Assembly (NCBI GenBank): GCA_963717745.1
Contig: CAVQXJ010000004.1
Coordinates: 1 to 64,000, forward strand
Direction of reading: 5' to 3'
DNA length: 64,000 nucleotides
Source: JACCXG01 sp963717745
Lineage (GTDB): Bacteria > Acidobacteriota > Vicinamibacteria > Vicinamibacterales > 2-12-FULL-66-21
The notes under the pieces were generated by a model, which was not told the DNA's origin, did not search any database, and worked only from the letters and a program-made list of their open reading frames with translations. Position numbers and translations under genes: made by a program. Of the stretch, positions 11,504-20,511 are shown piece by piece; the first letter of the stretch is position 1, and the number at the start of each line of letters is the position of its first letter.

Positions 11504-13624
11504 TCAGGCGCGTTCGCGGTCCAGGTCCCGAAACGTCTTTCCACTTCCGGCGAGCTCGGCCAGGAGCGGGGCCGGCGCCCAGCGTTCACCGTAGTCGCGT
11601 GCGAGCTCCTGAATGCGGGCGTGGATGGCCGCGAGCCCGACCCGGTCGGCATGGAACATCGGACCGCCGCGCCACGCCGGAAAGCCGTAGCCGTTGACGT
11701 AGATCACGTCGATGTCGGAGGCGCGCTGGGCCGATCCATCCTCGAGCAATCCGGGCGCCTTCGTTGATCAGCGCATAGAGGCAGCGCTCGACAATCTCGC
11801 GATCGTCGAAGGTGCGCTGCGGGATCCCGGCCTCCCTGGCGGTGGATCGGATCAGGTCGACGACCTCGGGATCGGGAGTCGCCTTGCGCTGCGCGTCGTA
11901 GAGGTACCAGCCACGTCCCGTCTTCTGTCCGAACCGGCCAAGCTCGCACAGTTTGTCCGCCACGAGCGGCCGCCGTTGGGTCGGGTCCTGGAAGTGCCCG
12001 AGCTCCTGCCGGACCCGCCACGCGACGTCGATGCCGGCCATGTCGTCGACCGCGAAGATGCCCATCGCCATGCCGAACTCGGTCAGCGCCCGATCGACCT
12101 GCTCTGGCGTCGCCCCTTCCTCGACCAGGAACTGCGCTTCGTACATGTAGGGGAACATCATCCGGTTGCCGACGAAGCCGCGGCAGTTGCCGACCACGAC
12201 CGGCACCTTGCCGATCCGCTTGGCAAACGCCAGCGCGGTCGCCAGCACCTCGGGCGCGGTCTGGGTGCCCCGCACCATCTCGAGCAGCCGCATGATGTTC
12301 GCCGGGCTGAAGAAGTGCAGGCCGACGACATCCTGCGGCCGGCTCGTGGCAGCCGCCAGCTCGTCGATGTCGAGCGTGGAGGTGTTGGTCGCGAGCACCG
12401 CTCCAGGCTTGGCCACCGCGTCCAGCTCACGGAAGATGTGCTTCTTCAGCTCCAGGTTCTCGAACACGGCCTCGATCACCAGATCGGCGGTGGCGACGCC
12501 GTCGTATGCGAGCACCGGGCGTGATGCGCGCCATCCGCTCGCCGGCGGCCTCCGCGGTCAGCCGGCCCCGTTTCACCGTCGTGTCGTAGTTGCGGCGAAT
12601 CGTCGCGAAGCCGGCGTCGAGCGCGGCCTGGGTCGAGTCCTTGACCGTGACCTCCAGGCCGGCATTCGCGCAGGCCATGGCGATGCCGCCGCCCATCGTG
12701 CCGGCGCCGACGATGGCGACGCGGGCGACCGGGCGGGGCACGGCGTCCTTCGTCAAGCCGCGGACCTTGGTGACCGCGCGCTCGGCGAAGAAGATGTGAA
12801 TCAGGGCCTTCGCCTGCTCGCTCTCGACACACTCGAAGAACAGCTCGCGCTCGCGCCGGCAGCCTTCGTCGAACGGCATGGTGGTCGCGGCGGCGATGGC
12901 GTCGATCGCCTTGCCCGGCGCGATCTGACGGCGGCGGGTCTTCGCCGCCAACTCGCGGGCCGCGGCGACCAGCGCCGCGGTCTCTTCCGGCGTTCCGAGG
13001 TTCCCGCCGCGCTCACGCGTCTTCCGGACCCGGACCGTGACCCCCACGGTGCGCGCAAACCGCACTGCCCCCTCGGTGAGATCGCCGTCCATGACGCGGT
13101 CGATCAATCCGGCCGCCTGCGCCTCGGCCGCCTTCAGGGGCTTGCCGGTGACGCACAGGTCCAACGCCTTCGCGACGCCAACCAGGCGCGGCAGCCGCTG
13201 CGTGCCCTCGGCGCCCGGAATGATGCCGAGGTTGACCTCGGGCTGGCCGAGCAGCGCATCCGGCGTCGCCACGCGGAAGTGCCCGGCCATGGCGATCTCG
13301 AGCCCGCCGCCGAGCGCGGTGCCGTGAATCGCCATCACCACCGGCTTCGAGCAGTCTTCGATGGCTGCCAGCAGCGGGTGCAGGTCGCACGCCGCGTCCC
13401 GATCGCCCCATGCGGCGCGCTCGAGACTGTTGATGTCGGCGCCGGCCACGAAGGTCTTGCCCGGCGCCCATGAACACGACGGCCTTGACCGCGGGGTCGC
13501 GCTCGGCGGTCTGGAGCGCGTCGAGAATCGCCGCCGGCACGCCGGGGCCCAGCGCGTTGACCGGTGGATTGTCGACGGCGATGACTCCGACGCCGTCGCG
13601 AACGGTGATGGTCACTGAAGACAT
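11504..13624 (-). CDS. Fused enoyl-CoA hydratase / 3-hydroxyacyl-CoA dehydrogenase (FadJ-type), frameshifted
   Basis: Bifunctional beta-oxidation enzyme of about 700 residues. The N-terminal crotonase domain has NPPVNALG, GADINSLERA and KPVVMAIHGTALGGGLEIA. The central NAD-binding domain has VAIVGAGTMGGGIAMACANAG and VLATNTSTLDIDELA. The C-terminal dehydrogenase domains have GLHFFSPANIMRLLEMV, NCRGFVGNRMMFPY and NGYGFPAWRGGPM. Three frame changes (near 13465, 12520 and 11755) are needed. In this setting it probably hydrates and oxidises hydroxycinnamoyl-CoA, doing in one chain what CouM and CouN do separately in Rhodococcus. The ATG at 13624 lies 5 bp from a large inverted repeat that fills the gap to pcaL. 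Confidence 0.82.
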
Positions 13625-13628
13625 CGTG

Positions 13629-13834
13629 TCAAATCCCAAGCTCCAAGCTCCAAATCCCAACCACTCCCAACTCCCAAATCCCAAAGGGAACTTCCAAATC
13701 CCAAATTCCAATTCTCAATCCACTTCCAACTGCCGGCTACTGGGAAACGCCGTTGGGAGTTGGGAGTTGGGAGTTGCATTTGGGATTTGGGAGTTGGGAG
13801 TGGTTGGGATTTGGGATTTGGAGCTTGGGATTTG
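13629..13834. repeat. Heptamer inverted-repeat element A1 (TCCCAAC/TTGGGAG type)
   Basis: The left arm iterates CAAATCC, CAAGCTC, TCCCAAC; the right arm iterates TTGGGAG and GGGATTT, so the two arms can pair over most of their length. It starts 5 bp from the start codon of the gene to the left and ends flush with the stop codon of pcaL. Similar arm sequence recurs at 24.7, 48.3 and 58.1 kb. Confidence 0.9.
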
Positions 13835-14989
13835 TCAAGGCCTCGTCAACAGCTCTTCCGAGGCAATGTGAAAACCGGTATTCGCTGCCGGGAGGCCCGC
13901 ATAAACGGCGACCTGCAGCAGGACTTCCTTCAGGTCACACGGCTCGAGCTCGGCGGCCAGCCCGGCGCGCACGTGCAGCCGGAGCTCCTCCCAGCGGCCG
14001 AGCGCGGCGGTGATGGCGACGACCAGCATCCGCCGCGTGCGATGGTCGAGGTCCGGACGCGCCCAGATCGTGCCCCACGCGAACCGCGTGATCAGCTCCT
14101 GGAACTCACGGGTGAGCTCGGTGGCGGAAGCGACGCTGCGGTCGACGTGTGCGTCGCCCAGCGCGGCGCGCCGGATCGCCATCCCGGTTTCGACGCTGCC
14201 GTCCGCCTTCGGCAGCAGGAAGTCGAAGAGCGCCGCCGAGAACGATCGCGGCCGCTCGAGGTTCGAGACATGCGCGGCCGGCAGACGGACCGTCTTCGCG
14301 CCCGGGATCGCGCTCGCCAGCACCAGGCCGTGGCCGTCCCACGGCATCGACTCGTCCAGATCGCCGCTGATCACCAGCGTCGGCGTGCGGATCGATCCCA
14401 GCGCGGCCGTGTAGTCCAGATCCCGGACCGCCGCGCAGCATCCGGCGTAACCGACCGGATCGGTCGCCCGCAGCACGCGCCTGGCCCACGCGACCGCTGG
14501 AACATCCGCCGCGACCTTGTCCGGCGAGAAGAACCGGCGCACCCCGGCATCGGCCACCGACGCCATGCCCTGTTCGAGCACGGTCCGCCGCCGCGTCTCC
14601 ATCGCGGCCGGGTCGGCGAGTCGCGAGGTGGTGTTGGCGAGCACGAGATGGGTCAGCCGCTCCGGCGCGTTGAGCGCGATCCACTGGGCGAGCATGCCGC
14701 CGATCGACAATCCGCAGAACGCGAACGTGCGCACGCCGAGCGCATCGGCGATGCCGATCGCATCGCGTCCGAGCTGCTCGAGGCTGTACTCGCCGGCTGG
14801 GGCGTCGCTGGCACCGTGGCCGCGCAGATCGTAGCGGAGCACCTGCACGTGGCGCTCGAGATCGGCGGCCTGCGGATCCCACATGCCGTGATCGAGTCCG
14901 AGCGAATGCGAGAACATCACCACCGGTCCGGACGAGGGGCCGGTCAACCGGTAGTGGTGTCGAAGACCGTCAACCGTGACAAAGGGCAT
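13835..14989 (-). CDS. pcaL: Fused 3-oxoadipate enol-lactone hydrolase / 4-carboxymuconolactone decarboxylase
   Basis: Catalyses two consecutive steps of the protocatechuate branch of the beta-ketoadipate pathway: decarboxylation of gamma-carboxymuconolactone and hydrolysis of 3-oxoadipate enol-lactone. Residues 1 to about 255 form an alpha/beta hydrolase with nucleophile Ser95 in GLSIGG, an acid in SGDLDESMPW and His in PAAHVSNLE. Residues 270-384 form the carboxymuconolactone decarboxylase domain (AWGTIWARPDLDHRTRRM, HVRAGLAAEL). The 384-residue length fits PcaL fusions. It starts 6 bp after pcaB ends, so it belongs to the pca operon, and its stop codon abuts a large inverted repeat. No frameshift. 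Confidence 0.93.
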   Translation of the reverse strand: MPFVTVDGLRHHYRLTGPSSGPVVMFSHSLGLDHGMWDPQAADLERHVQVLRYDLRGHGASDAPAGEYSLEQLGRDAIGIADALGVRTFAFCGLSIGGMLAQWIALNAPERLTHLVLANTTSRLADPAAMETRRRTVLEQGMASVADAGVRRFFSPDKVAADVPAVAWARRVLRATDPVGYAGCCAAVRDLDYTAALGSIRTPTLVISGDLDESMPWDGHGLVLASAIPGAKTVRLPAAHVSNLERPRSFSAALFDFLLPKADGSVETGMAIRRAALGDAHVDRSVASATELTREFQELITRFAWGTIWARPDLDHRTRRMLVVAITAALGRWEELRLHVRAGLAAELEPCDLKEVLLQVAVYAGLPAANTGFHIASEELLTRP

Positions 14990-14995
14990 GGCAGA

Positions 14996-16324
14996 TCACT
15001 CTTCTTCTTCGCCGAGCAGTTGGGTCCTGAGCGCCTCGGCAGAACCGAGATAGCGCTCCGGCTGCGCGAGGTCGTCGAACAGCCCCGGCGCCACTCCGCT
15101 CTCGCCTTGCGTCGCAGACCTGAGCGCCGATGCGAACGGGACGTCGCTCCCCCGGCTCGCGGCGATCGCATCCGCGACCAGTTGCTGCGTCCGATCGCGG
15201 CCGAGCGCCGGCGCCAGCAGCATCACGGCGCGCTCGGCGTAGATTGTCCCGCCGGTGGCGTCGAGGTTCGCCCGCATCCGCGCCGGGTCGACCTCGAGCC
15301 CTTCGATCACCGAGGCCAGCGCCGCCACTGCCGCGCCGGTCGACTGCACCACCGCGCTGACGATCGGCCACTCGGCCTGGATGCCGCCGACGCCCCGCTC
15401 GTGCTCCTGCGGCATGGCGGTCAGGTATGACGCGACGAGACCGGGTACCCGAGTCGCCGCCGCCAGCACCAGCGCGCATCCCGACGGGTTGCGCTTCTGC
15501 GGCATGGTCGAGGATCCGCCCCCGGGCTCCGCCGCTTCTGTGATCTCGGCCTGCATCAGCAGCGTGACGTCGCGCGCCACCTTTCCCAAGACCGCCACGT
15601 AGAGCCCGCACGAGGCGATCACCGCGCCGAGACGGTCACGGTCGGTGTGCCACGGGGGCGCCGGCCGCAAGGTAAGCGCGCGGGCCATCGCGTCAGCGAT
15701 CGGCGTCCCGTGCTCGCCGAGCGCAGCGCGAGTCCCGGCGGCGCCGCCCAGCTGGATCACCATCGCGGTGTTCCACACACGGTGCAGGCGCCGCCAGCTG
15801 CGGACGACTGCGGCGGTCCACCCCGCGACCTTCAAGCCGAATGTGACTGGCGTTGCCGGCTGCAACAACGTGCGGCCGGCCATCACCGTGTCCGCGTGCC
15901 GTTCGGACAGCTCGCGAAGCGCATGCTCGAGCCGATCGTGATCGGCCTGGATGATCGGCTGCGCGCGGCGGAGCAGCAGGATCAGCGCCGTGTCCGTGAC
16001 GTCCTGGCTGGTGGCGCCCCAGTGCACGTACGTCGCACTGGAACGATCGATCTCCCCCACCCGCTCCCGCAACACCTGCACCACCGGAATGGCGGGCGTA
16101 GCATCGGCTCTGGCCGCCGCAGCGATGCGCGAGATGTCGAAATCGGCGCGCCCGGCCGCCGCCGACACCATTTCCGCCGCGGTCGACGGAATCACGCCGG
16201 CCGCGGCCGACGCACGCGCCAGCGCCACCTCGAAATCGAGCATCGCCTGGATCACGCCGGCGTCGGAAAAGACCTCCGCCAGCGCGCCGGTCGTGGCCAG
16301 ACAGTCGATCAAACTCGAGCTCAT
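14996..16324 (-). CDS. pcaB: 3-carboxy-cis,cis-muconate cycloisomerase
   Basis: Fumarase/aspartase-superfamily enzyme that lactonises 3-carboxymuconate to gamma-carboxymuconolactone. It carries the superfamily signature GGGSSTMPQKRNP at residues 268-280 and the conserved HWGATSQDVTDTA near residue 101. Length is 442 residues. It lies between pcaG and pcaL on the same strand, but a 159-bp inverted repeat separates it from pcaG, so the transcript would carry a long hairpin just ahead of this gene. The Glu-rich C-terminus (GEEEE) is unremarkable. Confidence 0.93.
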   Translation of the reverse strand: MSSSLIDCLATTGALAEVFSDAGVIQAMLDFEVALARASAAAGVIPSTAAEMVSAAAGRADFDISRIAAAARADATPAIPVVQVLRERVGEIDRSSATYVHWGATSQDVTDTALILLLRRAQPIIQADHDRLEHALRELSERHADTVMAGRTLLQPATPVTFGLKVAGWTAAVVRSWRRLHRVWNTAMVIQLGGAAGTRAALGEHGTPIADAMARALTLRPAPPWHTDRDRLGAVIASCGLYVAVLGKVARDVTLLMQAEITEAAEPGGGSSTMPQKRNPSGCALVLAAATRVPGLVASYLTAMPQEHERGVGGIQAEWPIVSAVVQSTGAAVAALASVIEGLEVDPARMRANLDATGGTIYAERAVMLLAPALGRDRTQQLVADAIAASRGSDVPFASALRSATQGESGVAPGLFDDLAQPERYLGSAEALRTQLLGEEEE

Positions 16325-16336
16325 GGTGCGCGGCTC

Positions 16337-16495
16337 AGGACCCGGTCAGGAACAGGTTGGTTACTGTGGGCGTCGAGGCGCCCGCCCGGCCAGGCGCGAG
16401 GAGCGCGCATACCGGGCGTATGTAAGCGACGGGCAACGCCGCCCGGCGGGATGCATCGGCGGTCACAGTGACCAACTTGTTCCTGACCGGGTCCT
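16337..16495. repeat. 159-bp inverted repeat between pcaG and pcaB
   Basis: Arms 16337-16368 and 16464-16495 are 32 bp long and match at 30 positions; the two differences would be G-U wobbles in a plus-strand RNA. The 95-bp interior is GC-rich with smaller hairpins. Arm sequence is unrelated to the heptamer elements. No obvious target duplication or terminal transposase was seen. Confidence 0.9.
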
Positions 16496-16502
16496 TAGCC
16501 TC

Positions 16503-17069
16503 TCACAGATCGAAGAAGACGGTCTCGCCTTCTCCCTGAAGCCGGATGGTGAGCTCCCACGTCCCCGGATCGCCGGTCACGGGCCGGGCCAGCAGCGTGG
16601 GCTGCCGATCGGCGGGGACCAGCGCGAGGATCGGATCGGTCGCCAGCTCCGCGTCGCCGGCGAAATAGACTCGCGTGTAGATCTGCCGGAGCAGGCCGCG
16701 CGACAGCACGCACACGTTGACGTGCGGCGCCTGGGCGGCAGGATCGATACGAACCACTCCCGGTTTGATGGTGTGAAAGAGACAGCATCCCTCGACATCG
16801 GTCGGCAGACGCCCGAACCCTGTGAAGCCCTCGGTCGCCTCGGACGCCTGGCTGTACCGGCCATCGGCGTCCGCCTGATAGACCTCGACCAGCGCGTCAG
16901 GCACCGGCGCACCCGCGCCATCCAGCAGGCAGATGCGGAGCTGGATGTGCTCGCCGGCCGCGTCCGGTCCGGCGATTCGGCCCAGTGCGCCGTTGGTGGC
17001 CAGGCCGAAGTGGAAGAACGGACCGACCGTCTGCGACGAGGTCGCGATCAGGCGTGCGGGGTCGGTCAT
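16503..17069 (-). CDS. pcaG: Protocatechuate 3,4-dioxygenase alpha subunit
   Basis: Non-catalytic partner chain of the ring-cleaving dioxygenase that converts protocatechuate to 3-carboxy-cis,cis-muconate. The N-terminus SSQTVGPFFHFGL is typical of the alpha subunit, as are VEVYQADADGRYS, FHTIKPGVV and APHVNVCVLSRGLLRQ. Length is 188 residues. Its ATG overlaps the pcaH stop codon in an ATGA, implying translational coupling and equal dosage. An open frame extends upstream inside pcaH, but the ATG in the overlap fits the family N-terminus. Confidence 0.93.
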   Translation of the reverse strand: MTDPARLIATSSQTVGPFFHFGLATNGALGRIAGPDAAGEHIQLRICLLDGAGAPVPDALVEVYQADADGRYSQASEATEGFTGFGRLPTDVEGCCLFHTIKPGVVRIDPAAQAPHVNVCVLSRGLLRQIYTRVYFAGDAELATDPILALVPADRQPTLLARPVTGDPGTWELTIRLQGEGETVFFDL

Positions 17070-17755
17070 GCGCGCTGTTCGAACGGCGTCGACTCCCGGC
17101 CGCGCAGGACGATGTCGAAGCGATAACCGAGCGCCCACTCCGGCTCGGTGAGATCGAGATCGAAGCGCGACACCATCCGCTGGCGGGCGCGCTCGTCAGG
17201 AACGGAGTTGAAGATCGGATCGTGGGGAAACAGCGGATCGTTGGGGAAGTACATCTGGGTCACGAGCCGCGACAGGAACGAGGTGCCGAACAGGGAGAAG
17301 TGAATGTGGGCCGGACGCCAGGCGTTGGGGTGATTCCGCCAGGGATAGGCACCCGGCTTGATCGTCACGAACCGGTAGCGGCCTTCGGCGTCGGTCATGG
17401 TCCGCCCCGCGCCGCTGAAGTTCGGATCGAGCGGCGCCGGATGATCGTCGACGGCGTGCAGATAGCGCCCCGCGGCGTTGCACTGCCACAACTCGACCAG
17501 CGTATTGGGCACCGGCCGCCCGTCTTCGTCCCGCACCGTCCCCGCCACGATGATCCGCTCGCCAAGCGGCTCGCCGGCGTGCTGCCGGGTCAGGTCGGTG
17601 TCGCCGTCGCCGATCGGGAGATACCCGAACAGCGGCGCCGCCAGAGTGGTGAAGCCGCGCGGCAGCTGAATGAGTGGCCGCAAGGGCGCCCGCAACGCCG
17701 TCGACTTGTAGGCGGGATACAGCAATGGCGGCTGCGTCTTCGCAGTGGCGCTCAT
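17066..17755 (-). CDS. pcaH: Protocatechuate 3,4-dioxygenase beta subunit
   Basis: Iron-binding chain of the intradiol dioxygenase. All four Fe(III) ligands are present with canonical spacing: Tyr98 in AAGRYLHAV, Tyr137 in KPGAYPWRNH, and His150 and His152 in WRPAHIHFS (39, 13 and 2 residues apart, as in Pseudomonas PcaH). The C-terminal YRFDIVLRGRESTPFE is also conserved. Length is 229 residues. It is the first pca gene, 32 bp after a MetE-like gene on the same strand, so the promoter may lie upstream of that gene. Confidence 0.95.
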   Translation of the reverse strand: MSATAKTQPPLLYPAYKSTALRAPLRPLIQLPRGFTTLAAPLFGYLPIGDGDTDLTRQHAGEPLGERIIVAGTVRDEDGRPVPNTLVELWQCNAAGRYLHAVDDHPAPLDPNFSGAGRTMTDAEGRYRFVTIKPGAYPWRNHPNAWRPAHIHFSLFGTSFLSRLVTQMYFPNDPLFPHDPIFNSVPDERARQRMVSRFDLDLTEPEWALGYRFDIVLRGRESTPFEQRA

Positions 17756-17787
17756 GGGGGCGATGATAGCTCGCGCCTGTCAACGCG

Positions 17788-18906
17788 TCATCTCCAAACC
17801 CCCGCCCCGACGCGTCCCACGAGCTCCAATTTGCGGCGCTGGTCGTCCTCAGTCAATCGGTTGCCTTCGTGGGTCGAGGCAAAGCCGCATTGCGGGCTCA
17901 GCGCCAGCCGATCGAGCGGCACGATCTTCGAGGCCTCGCGGATCCGCGCCTGGATGGCCGCCTCCGCTTCCAGTTCCGGCACCTTCGAGCTGATCAGCCC
18001 GAGCACCACCACTCGATCGTCGGGGACGTGCCGCAGCGGCTCGAACGTCCCCGATCGGTCGTCGTCGTACTCGAGCAGGTAGCGGTCGAACCTGGTGCGC
18101 TGGAAGACCTGCGCCGCGATCCGGTCGTAGCCGCCCGATGCGTAGAACATGCTCTTGTGGTTGCCGCGACAGATGTGGATCCCGAACGTCATGCCGGGAT
18201 GACCGTCGATAATCGCGTTGTCCAGCTCGATGTTGGCGTCGAGCATCTGGTCGGGATCGTTTCCGCGCTGACGATAGCCTTCGCGGATCCGCTCGTCGAG
18301 CAGCCCGGCATACTGCGGCGCGTCGATCTGGACATACTCGCATCCCAGCCGCCGCAACTCCTCGATCTCGCGCCGCGTGAAGTCGACGAGATCGGCCAGA
18401 TACGCGTCGCGGGTCGGATAAGCCGCCTTCGACTGCTCGGGGTCGTAATAGGCCGCCGCCTGCTGCGCGCTGAGCAGCGTCACTTTCGGGATCGCCCGGG
18501 TCCGCCCGCGCAGATAGGTGAACTCCTCGACCGCCATCTGCCGCCGCCACCGCAGCTTGTCGACGACGACCGGACGCTGCAGGTTGGCCTGGTGCCCCTC
18601 ATCGTCGCGGAAGGTGATCGACCAGCCCGCGAATTTGTCGAAGCCTTCGAGCGCTTCGACGAGATGCCCGTAGAACGCATAGCGGCGCATCTCGCCGTCG
18701 GTCACCACGTCGAGACCGGCCGCCTCCTGCAACGCGACCGCCTCGTCCACCGCGCGATCTTCGATCGCCTTGAACGCCGCCGGCGTCAACTCGCCCCGCT
18801 CCAGCTGCGCACGCGCGTCGAGCAGATACGGGGGCCGCAGCAGGCTGCCGACGACGTCGGCGCGGGAGATCCGGGAGTTGCTGGTTGCATTGGACATGGG
18901 TGTCAT
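17788..18906 (-). CDS. MetE C-terminal-like zinc methyltransferase (cobalamin-independent methionine synthase family)
   Basis: Single-domain TIM-barrel homologue of the MetE catalytic half, 372 residues. The zinc ligands are visible: His244 and Cys246 in GIHICRGNH, Glu279 in YLLEYDDD and Cys340 in LSPQCGFAST. The N-terminal half of full-length MetE is missing, as is common in this subfamily, whose methyl donor is often unknown. It lies directly upstream of pcaH on the same strand. One inference is that it disposes of methyl groups from methoxylated aromatics such as vanillate; plain methionine synthesis is the alternative. Starts at 18906 or 18897 are both possible; no clear ribosome-binding site was seen. 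Confidence 0.8.
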   Translation of the reverse strand: MTPMSNATSNSRISRADVVGSLLRPPYLLDARAQLERGELTPAAFKAIEDRAVDEAVALQEAAGLDVVTDGEMRRYAFYGHLVEALEGFDKFAGWSITFRDDEGHQANLQRPVVVDKLRWRRQMAVEEFTYLRGRTRAIPKVTLLSAQQAAAYYDPEQSKAAYPTRDAYLADLVDFTRREIEELRRLGCEYVQIDAPQYAGLLDERIREGYRQRGNDPDQMLDANIELDNAIIDGHPGMTFGIHICRGNHKSMFYASGGYDRIAAQVFQRTRFDRYLLEYDDDRSGTFEPLRHVPDDRVVVLGLISSKVPELEAEAAIQARIREASKIVPLDRLALSPQCGFASTHEGNRLTEDDQRRKLELVGRVGAGVWR

Positions 18907-18919
18907 TCGAGGCCGGGTG

Positions 18920-19076
18920 GGAGGTGGCGGAGGTACCGGATCTCAAAAACGGAGCAACGGAGGCATCGGAGAATGACGGAAAAGACCATTAGGGTTTTCC
19001 TGAAAAATAGTCTTTTCCGTTTCCTTCGTTTTCTCCGTTGCTCCGTTTTTGAGATCCGGTAACTCCGAAACCTCCG
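18920..19076. repeat. Inverted-repeat element C1 (ACGGAGCA type)
   Basis: The left arm repeats CGGAGCAA, CGGAGGCAT, CGGAGAATGA after CGGATCTCAAAAA; the right arm is the near-exact complement. The centre is AT-rich and contains ACCATTAGGGTTTTCC. A second copy lies at 45.4 kb. It separates the esterase from the MetE-like gene and ends about 10 bp from the esterase stop codon. Confidence 0.88.
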
Positions 19077-19085
19077 GAGCGCCGC

Positions 19086-20279
19086 TTATTTGAACAGCAA
19101 AGGCGCGACCTCGCGCAGGTGGTGGCGCCAGACGACCCACTCGTGCCGGCCTTCGGTCTCACGATAGGTGTGCTTGATGCCGGCCTTCGTGAGCGACTCC
19201 TTGAGCGCGTTGTTGCCGGCCATCACCAGCTTGTCGTCCTTGCCGATCCCGACCCAGAGCAGCTTGAGCTTCTTGTTGGTCGCCGCCGGGTCCTTGAAGA
19301 AATCGGGATAGGTCTCTTCGAGCTTCTGCCCGCCGGCGCTCATGACCACCAGGCTGTGGAACTTGTCCGGGTTGGCGAAGCCGATCGCCACCGTCTGACC
19401 GCCACCCATCGAGAGACCGCCGAGCGCGCGGTTGTCGGAGTCCTTGAGGGTGCGGAATTTCTGTTCGACGAACGGGATTACATCGTCCAGCAGATCCTTG
19501 CCGACCATGCCGCCGCCGACCCCGGCCGTCGGGCCGGTCGGCGCGTTGGCGACCGGCCGTTCCGGCGCGAGGTTGACCCCCTGCCGCACGTAGCCCAGAG
19601 GATTGACGATGATCATCGGCTTGGTCTTCCCCTCGGCGATCAGGTTGTCCATGATGTAGTTCGCGCGGCCGGTGAGCATCCAGCTGTTGTCGGTGTTGCC
19701 GGATCCGTGCAGCAGGTAGAACACCGGATAGCGGGTGTTGCCCGACTCGTATCCGGGCGGGGTGTAGACCCAGATCGTGCGCGGCACGCCCATCGTCTTC
19801 GAGTGATAGGTCTCGACCCGCACCGTCCCGTGAGGAACATTCTTCGCGTCATCGAACTCGTCACCGGGGATCTCGAACATGCTCGCGGGCGGGAACGCGC
19901 CGAAACCCAGCTTGACCGCCGGGTTGACGGGATCCATCGCAATCACGCCGTCGACGTTGAACTGATAGTTGTAGACGTCCGGCGCGAGCGGCCCGATGGT
20001 GACCGACCAGACCCCGGCCTCGTCTTTCGTCATCGGATAGGTCTTGCCGTCGAGCTCGCCAATCAGCGTGACCTGCTGTGAATTCGGCGCCCGGAAGCGG
20101 AACGTCACCGTGTTGTCGACCTTGACCTCCGGCGACACGAGCTGCGGTCCGCCCCGCCCGCCGCCACGCCCCGCGGGCGGCTGCGGTGCCGCGGCCGGCG
20201 GCGTCGTTGGCGCCTGACCGTGAACCAGTGCCATCGCGAGCACACACCCGACGACCGGCGCGAAAACTTTCCGCTTCAT
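19086..20279 (-). CDS. Secreted esterase, CE1/feruloyl-esterase-like, with N-terminal Ig-like domain
   Basis: Exported serine hydrolase. The ATG at 20279 has AGAGG 7 nt upstream and opens a signal peptide (MKRKVFAPVVGCVLAMALVHG). A Pro/Gly linker and an early-set Ig/CBM48-like domain follow (TVTFRFRAPNSQQVTLIGEL, DVYNYQFNVDG), then an esterase-D type hydrolase with nucleophile Ser290 in LGGLSMGGG, acid at GKDDK (348-349) and His379 in GRHEWVVWRHHL. This architecture is common in xylan acetyl/feruloyl esterases of polysaccharide-degrading bacteria. Its position beside hydroxycinnamate and pca genes suggests it releases ferulate or coumarate from plant cell wall. The substrate is inferred. Confidence 0.8.
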   Translation of the reverse strand: MKRKVFAPVVGCVLAMALVHGQAPTTPPAAAPQPPAGRGGGRGGPQLVSPEVKVDNTVTFRFRAPNSQQVTLIGELDGKTYPMTKDEAGVWSVTIGPLAPDVYNYQFNVDGVIAMDPVNPAVKLGFGAFPPASMFEIPGDEFDDAKNVPHGTVRVETYHSKTMGVPRTIWVYTPPGYESGNTRYPVFYLLHGSGNTDNSWMLTGRANYIMDNLIAEGKTKPMIIVNPLGYVRQGVNLAPERPVANAPTGPTAGVGGGMVGKDLLDDVIPFVEQKFRTLKDSDNRALGGLSMGGGQTVAIGFANPDKFHSLVVMSAGGQKLEETYPDFFKDPAATNKKLKLLWVGIGKDDKLVMAGNNALKESLTKAGIKHTYRETEGRHEWVVWRHHLREVAPLLFK

Positions 20280-20403
20280 GCACACACCTCTTTGCGGTTT
20301 AGAACTATCTTGAACGACAGTCGCCAGTCCAAGCGCCCCGTGGCTCGCGGCGTTCGGATACTTTCAGCGACACTCGGGGTAGTCCGAGGGTCTGTGATCT
20401 TTC

Positions 20404-20452
20404 ACAGGAGGTCAGGAGGACCGAAAACCATTAGTTTTTCCGGTCCTCCTGT
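20404..20452. repeat. Short inverted-repeat element B1 (CAGGAGG type)
   Basis: ACAGGAGGTCAGGAGGACCG faces CGGTCCTCCTGT around an AT-rich centre (AAAACCATTAGTTTTT). It is the shortest copy of the family also found at 34.8, 35.8 and 41.0 kb, and its centre resembles that of element C1. Confidence 0.75.
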
Positions 20453-20511
20453 TAGAAGCAGCCTCACTCACTGCCCGGTGGCTACGAAATTCCATGGGGT
20501 GATGATCGCCT

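Noticed and set aside
13629..13834. Peptides encoded by the TTGGGATTTGG repeats (WDLGFGAWDL-like) as small proteins
   Set aside because: Frames stay open only because the repeat lacks stops in some phases; no starts, ribosome-binding sites or conservation beyond the DNA repeat.
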